From Apostichopus parvimensis (taxonomy: Eukaryota > Echinodermata > Holothuroidea > Aspidochirotida > Stichopodidae): DNA of 21,006 bases. The stretch's first letter is position 1, and each line of letters opens with the position of its first letter. The position numbers were made by a program, and so were the translations under genes. The stretch is from assembly GCA_000934455.1 (NCBI GenBank), contig KN883484.1, positions 65,960-86,965 of the forward strand, in the 5' to 3' direction. This document shows positions 19,336 to 21,006 of the stretch, piece after piece. Below the pieces are notes generated by a model, which saw only the letters and a program-made list of their open reading frames with translations, made no database searches and was not told where the DNA came from.

Positions 19336-21006
19336 TTAAATGCAGCATTATCTGTAGAGGTTCGCGGGTTTTATTTTGTGGTACATTGTCGGGCAAAATT
19401 TGATAGCTTCCTGAGAAATTTCAGTGTTGCATTGTTTGGTTACTACGTCATAATTATTGTCCAAAATAAACCAGAAAGTGAAAGAATTGTAACGCACGCT
19501 TTAGGCTTCAAAGAGAAACATTTGATTATCATCCTCAAACCATTTTCCATTTCAGAGGCATTTAATTGTCTAACTGTACGACTCCTGAATGTCTGGGATT
19601 GTACTGTTTGTTGGCCAGTGCCTTTATGAAAGTAATTTAACAAGTCACCTATGGCCTTTAGAAATGGGACAGCTTCTCATAATGCATGCTTGGAGTTCAG
19701 ATATGAAAGGGAAATTAGAGAGACAAGTTAATTAATTTAGATAACAGTGGGTGGGTGAGGAATGAGATGGGAGGGGGGCGGATCGTTCACGCCTCTCTTG
19801 TTCTTGATTGACATTCACCAAGACGGAGAAAATCCCGACAGAAAATCCTTATAAGTAAAAATGACAAGAAGAATGCTTTTCTGATGTCTTTCTAATGTAT
19901 AGCGGATTCCTATCGTTCTTGTAAACAACGCCAAGTCGAACAATGAGAGAATAAGGAAGTTTACTCGGCTTGTTGTACTTGTTAATAAGACGCATTCATT
20001 TTCTGATGTATGCAGGGTTTTTGACGAGACTGTAAACGTCTCACATAGTCCTGACCCTAAACTCATACATCGTAACTAAATATTAGTGAGATAATGAAAC
20101 AACCTGAAGCACCCAAGAGGGACCATTTCTTGCTTTTCAAAATTTAATATAAAAAACCCAGGGAAATTTAAAAATAAGTATGAACATAACTCTCCAAAGC
20201 TGAGGGACTTCTATATTTGGCGTATAATTACACATTTGTCAAGAATCAGATATTTGAAAGTTTTATAATAAAACATCAAAGAAAAGGATTAATCTTATGC
20301 TTGCACGAATGGTTGACACTGATTGGACGGAACAACTAATATTTATGGATTTGAATTGATGACTATTATCAGGGGAAATGCGCTGATGTCATTTCCAGCA
20401 AGTAATCAAGTTTACCCTTATATTTCACCCGACTTACTTTTATACGAAATGAATTAAAAACGAGATTTTTTTTACTGATTGTTTACAGGCTTAATTTTGG
20501 AATGGCTAATCGAAATTTGGGAATGATTTTGTTATCTAATAGAGACGGTACTTTGTTTGCCATAAATTGTACACAAGGATCAACGATATAAAACAATAAA
20601 TCAAACTAATGTGATTTTTGTTTTAAAAGTAGGTCCCGAAGCTAAATATTTTGAAAAGTAACATGTTTTCTGAAGATGTGAAGCATTTGTTGTAACATTC
20701 ATGTACTAAATTATAATACACTAAAACACTCATTTTCATATCATTGTTATCATGATAGATAAAACATATACTAATTGCCAATGTACTTATCAAAGTCATT
20801 TCATGTTAAATAAATGATATATACCAAAGAAGTGTTCATAGCTGCGTTTTAAATTTGTTTTAGTTGAAAATGAAGAAGAAATGATTTCAATCTGTGATTG
20901 TTAAAGGGCATCAGATTGATTTAAGTTAAGATTTGAATCAAAATTAAAATCAGTGCCAAGTCGTGATATCGCTATTATTCTGCAAGTCGCATTTGAACAT
21001 GTGAAA
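19336..21006. other. Upstream intron of the kinase gene, no exon found
   Basis: The exon before A should encode the kinase activation segment (a GTPEFVAPE-like motif) on the minus strand, and I did not find it. AT-rich sequence; short frames at 19330-19643 and 19815-20066 have no kinase or Ig motif. It contains the second 33-bp dispersed repeat. Confidence 0.55.
19664..19695 (+). repeat. Dispersed 32-bp repeat, copy 2
   Basis: ATGGGACAGCTTCTCATA followed by ATGCATGCTTGGAG, the partner of 18034-18066. It lies in the same orientation about 1.6 kb away and brackets exon A together with that copy. Confidence 0.7.

Noticed and set aside
19336..21006. Additional upstream kinase exons
   Set aside because: No APE, DFG or HRD-like motif found on the minus strand; the missing exons are probably outside the window.

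Overview
This is an AT-rich, intron-dominated piece of an animal nuclear genome. The reasons are split exons with GT/AG boundaries, a CR1/L2-like LINE remnant, many minisatellites and long homopolymer tracts, and no compact operon-like coding. A muscle-type kinase with a telokin-like Ig tail, together with the LINE type, suggests a marine invertebrate, perhaps an echinoderm. That taxonomic guess is inference only.

One protein-coding gene can be supported. It lies on the minus strand, so it reads from high to low coordinates, and it is the 3' half of a myosin light chain kinase (MYLK) gene. Three exons join in frame. Exon A (19009-18857) encodes the C-lobe stretch LSGLSPFMGDDDNETL. Exon B (17904-17775) encodes the end of the kinase fold (RMTALQCLQHPWL), the autoinhibitory linker and the first half of the calmodulin-binding helix (ARRRWQ). 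Exon C (4003-2050, or to the stop at 2036) encodes the second half of that helix (KTTHAVRAIGRM), an unusually long low-complexity linker of about 530 residues, and one telokin-type I-set Ig domain. Exons for the N-lobe, catalytic loop and activation segment were not found up to 21006 and should lie beyond the window.

Layout: 1-2035 is 3' flank or 3' UTR with one 41-bp minisatellite. 2036-4003 is exon C. 4004-17774 is a 13.8-kb intron that splits the calmodulin-binding helix. It holds several minisatellites (4547-4682, 5126-5300, 9329-9430, 10539-10679), a GT/GA/poly-G tract (13600-13790), a tRNA-like sequence (about 13959-14022) and a broken LINE (about 14081-15616) interrupted by an AACGTT-rich, partly palindromic insert. 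17775-17904 is exon B, 17905-18856 a short intron, and 18857-19009 exon A. From 18972 to about 19335 four copies of a 90-bp unit overlap the 5' end of exon A. The rest, to 21006, is intron with nothing recognised.

The most unusual observations are the minisatellite that copies the exon A splice acceptor plus 37 bases of coding sequence, and the very long linker between the calmodulin-binding segment and the Ig domain.
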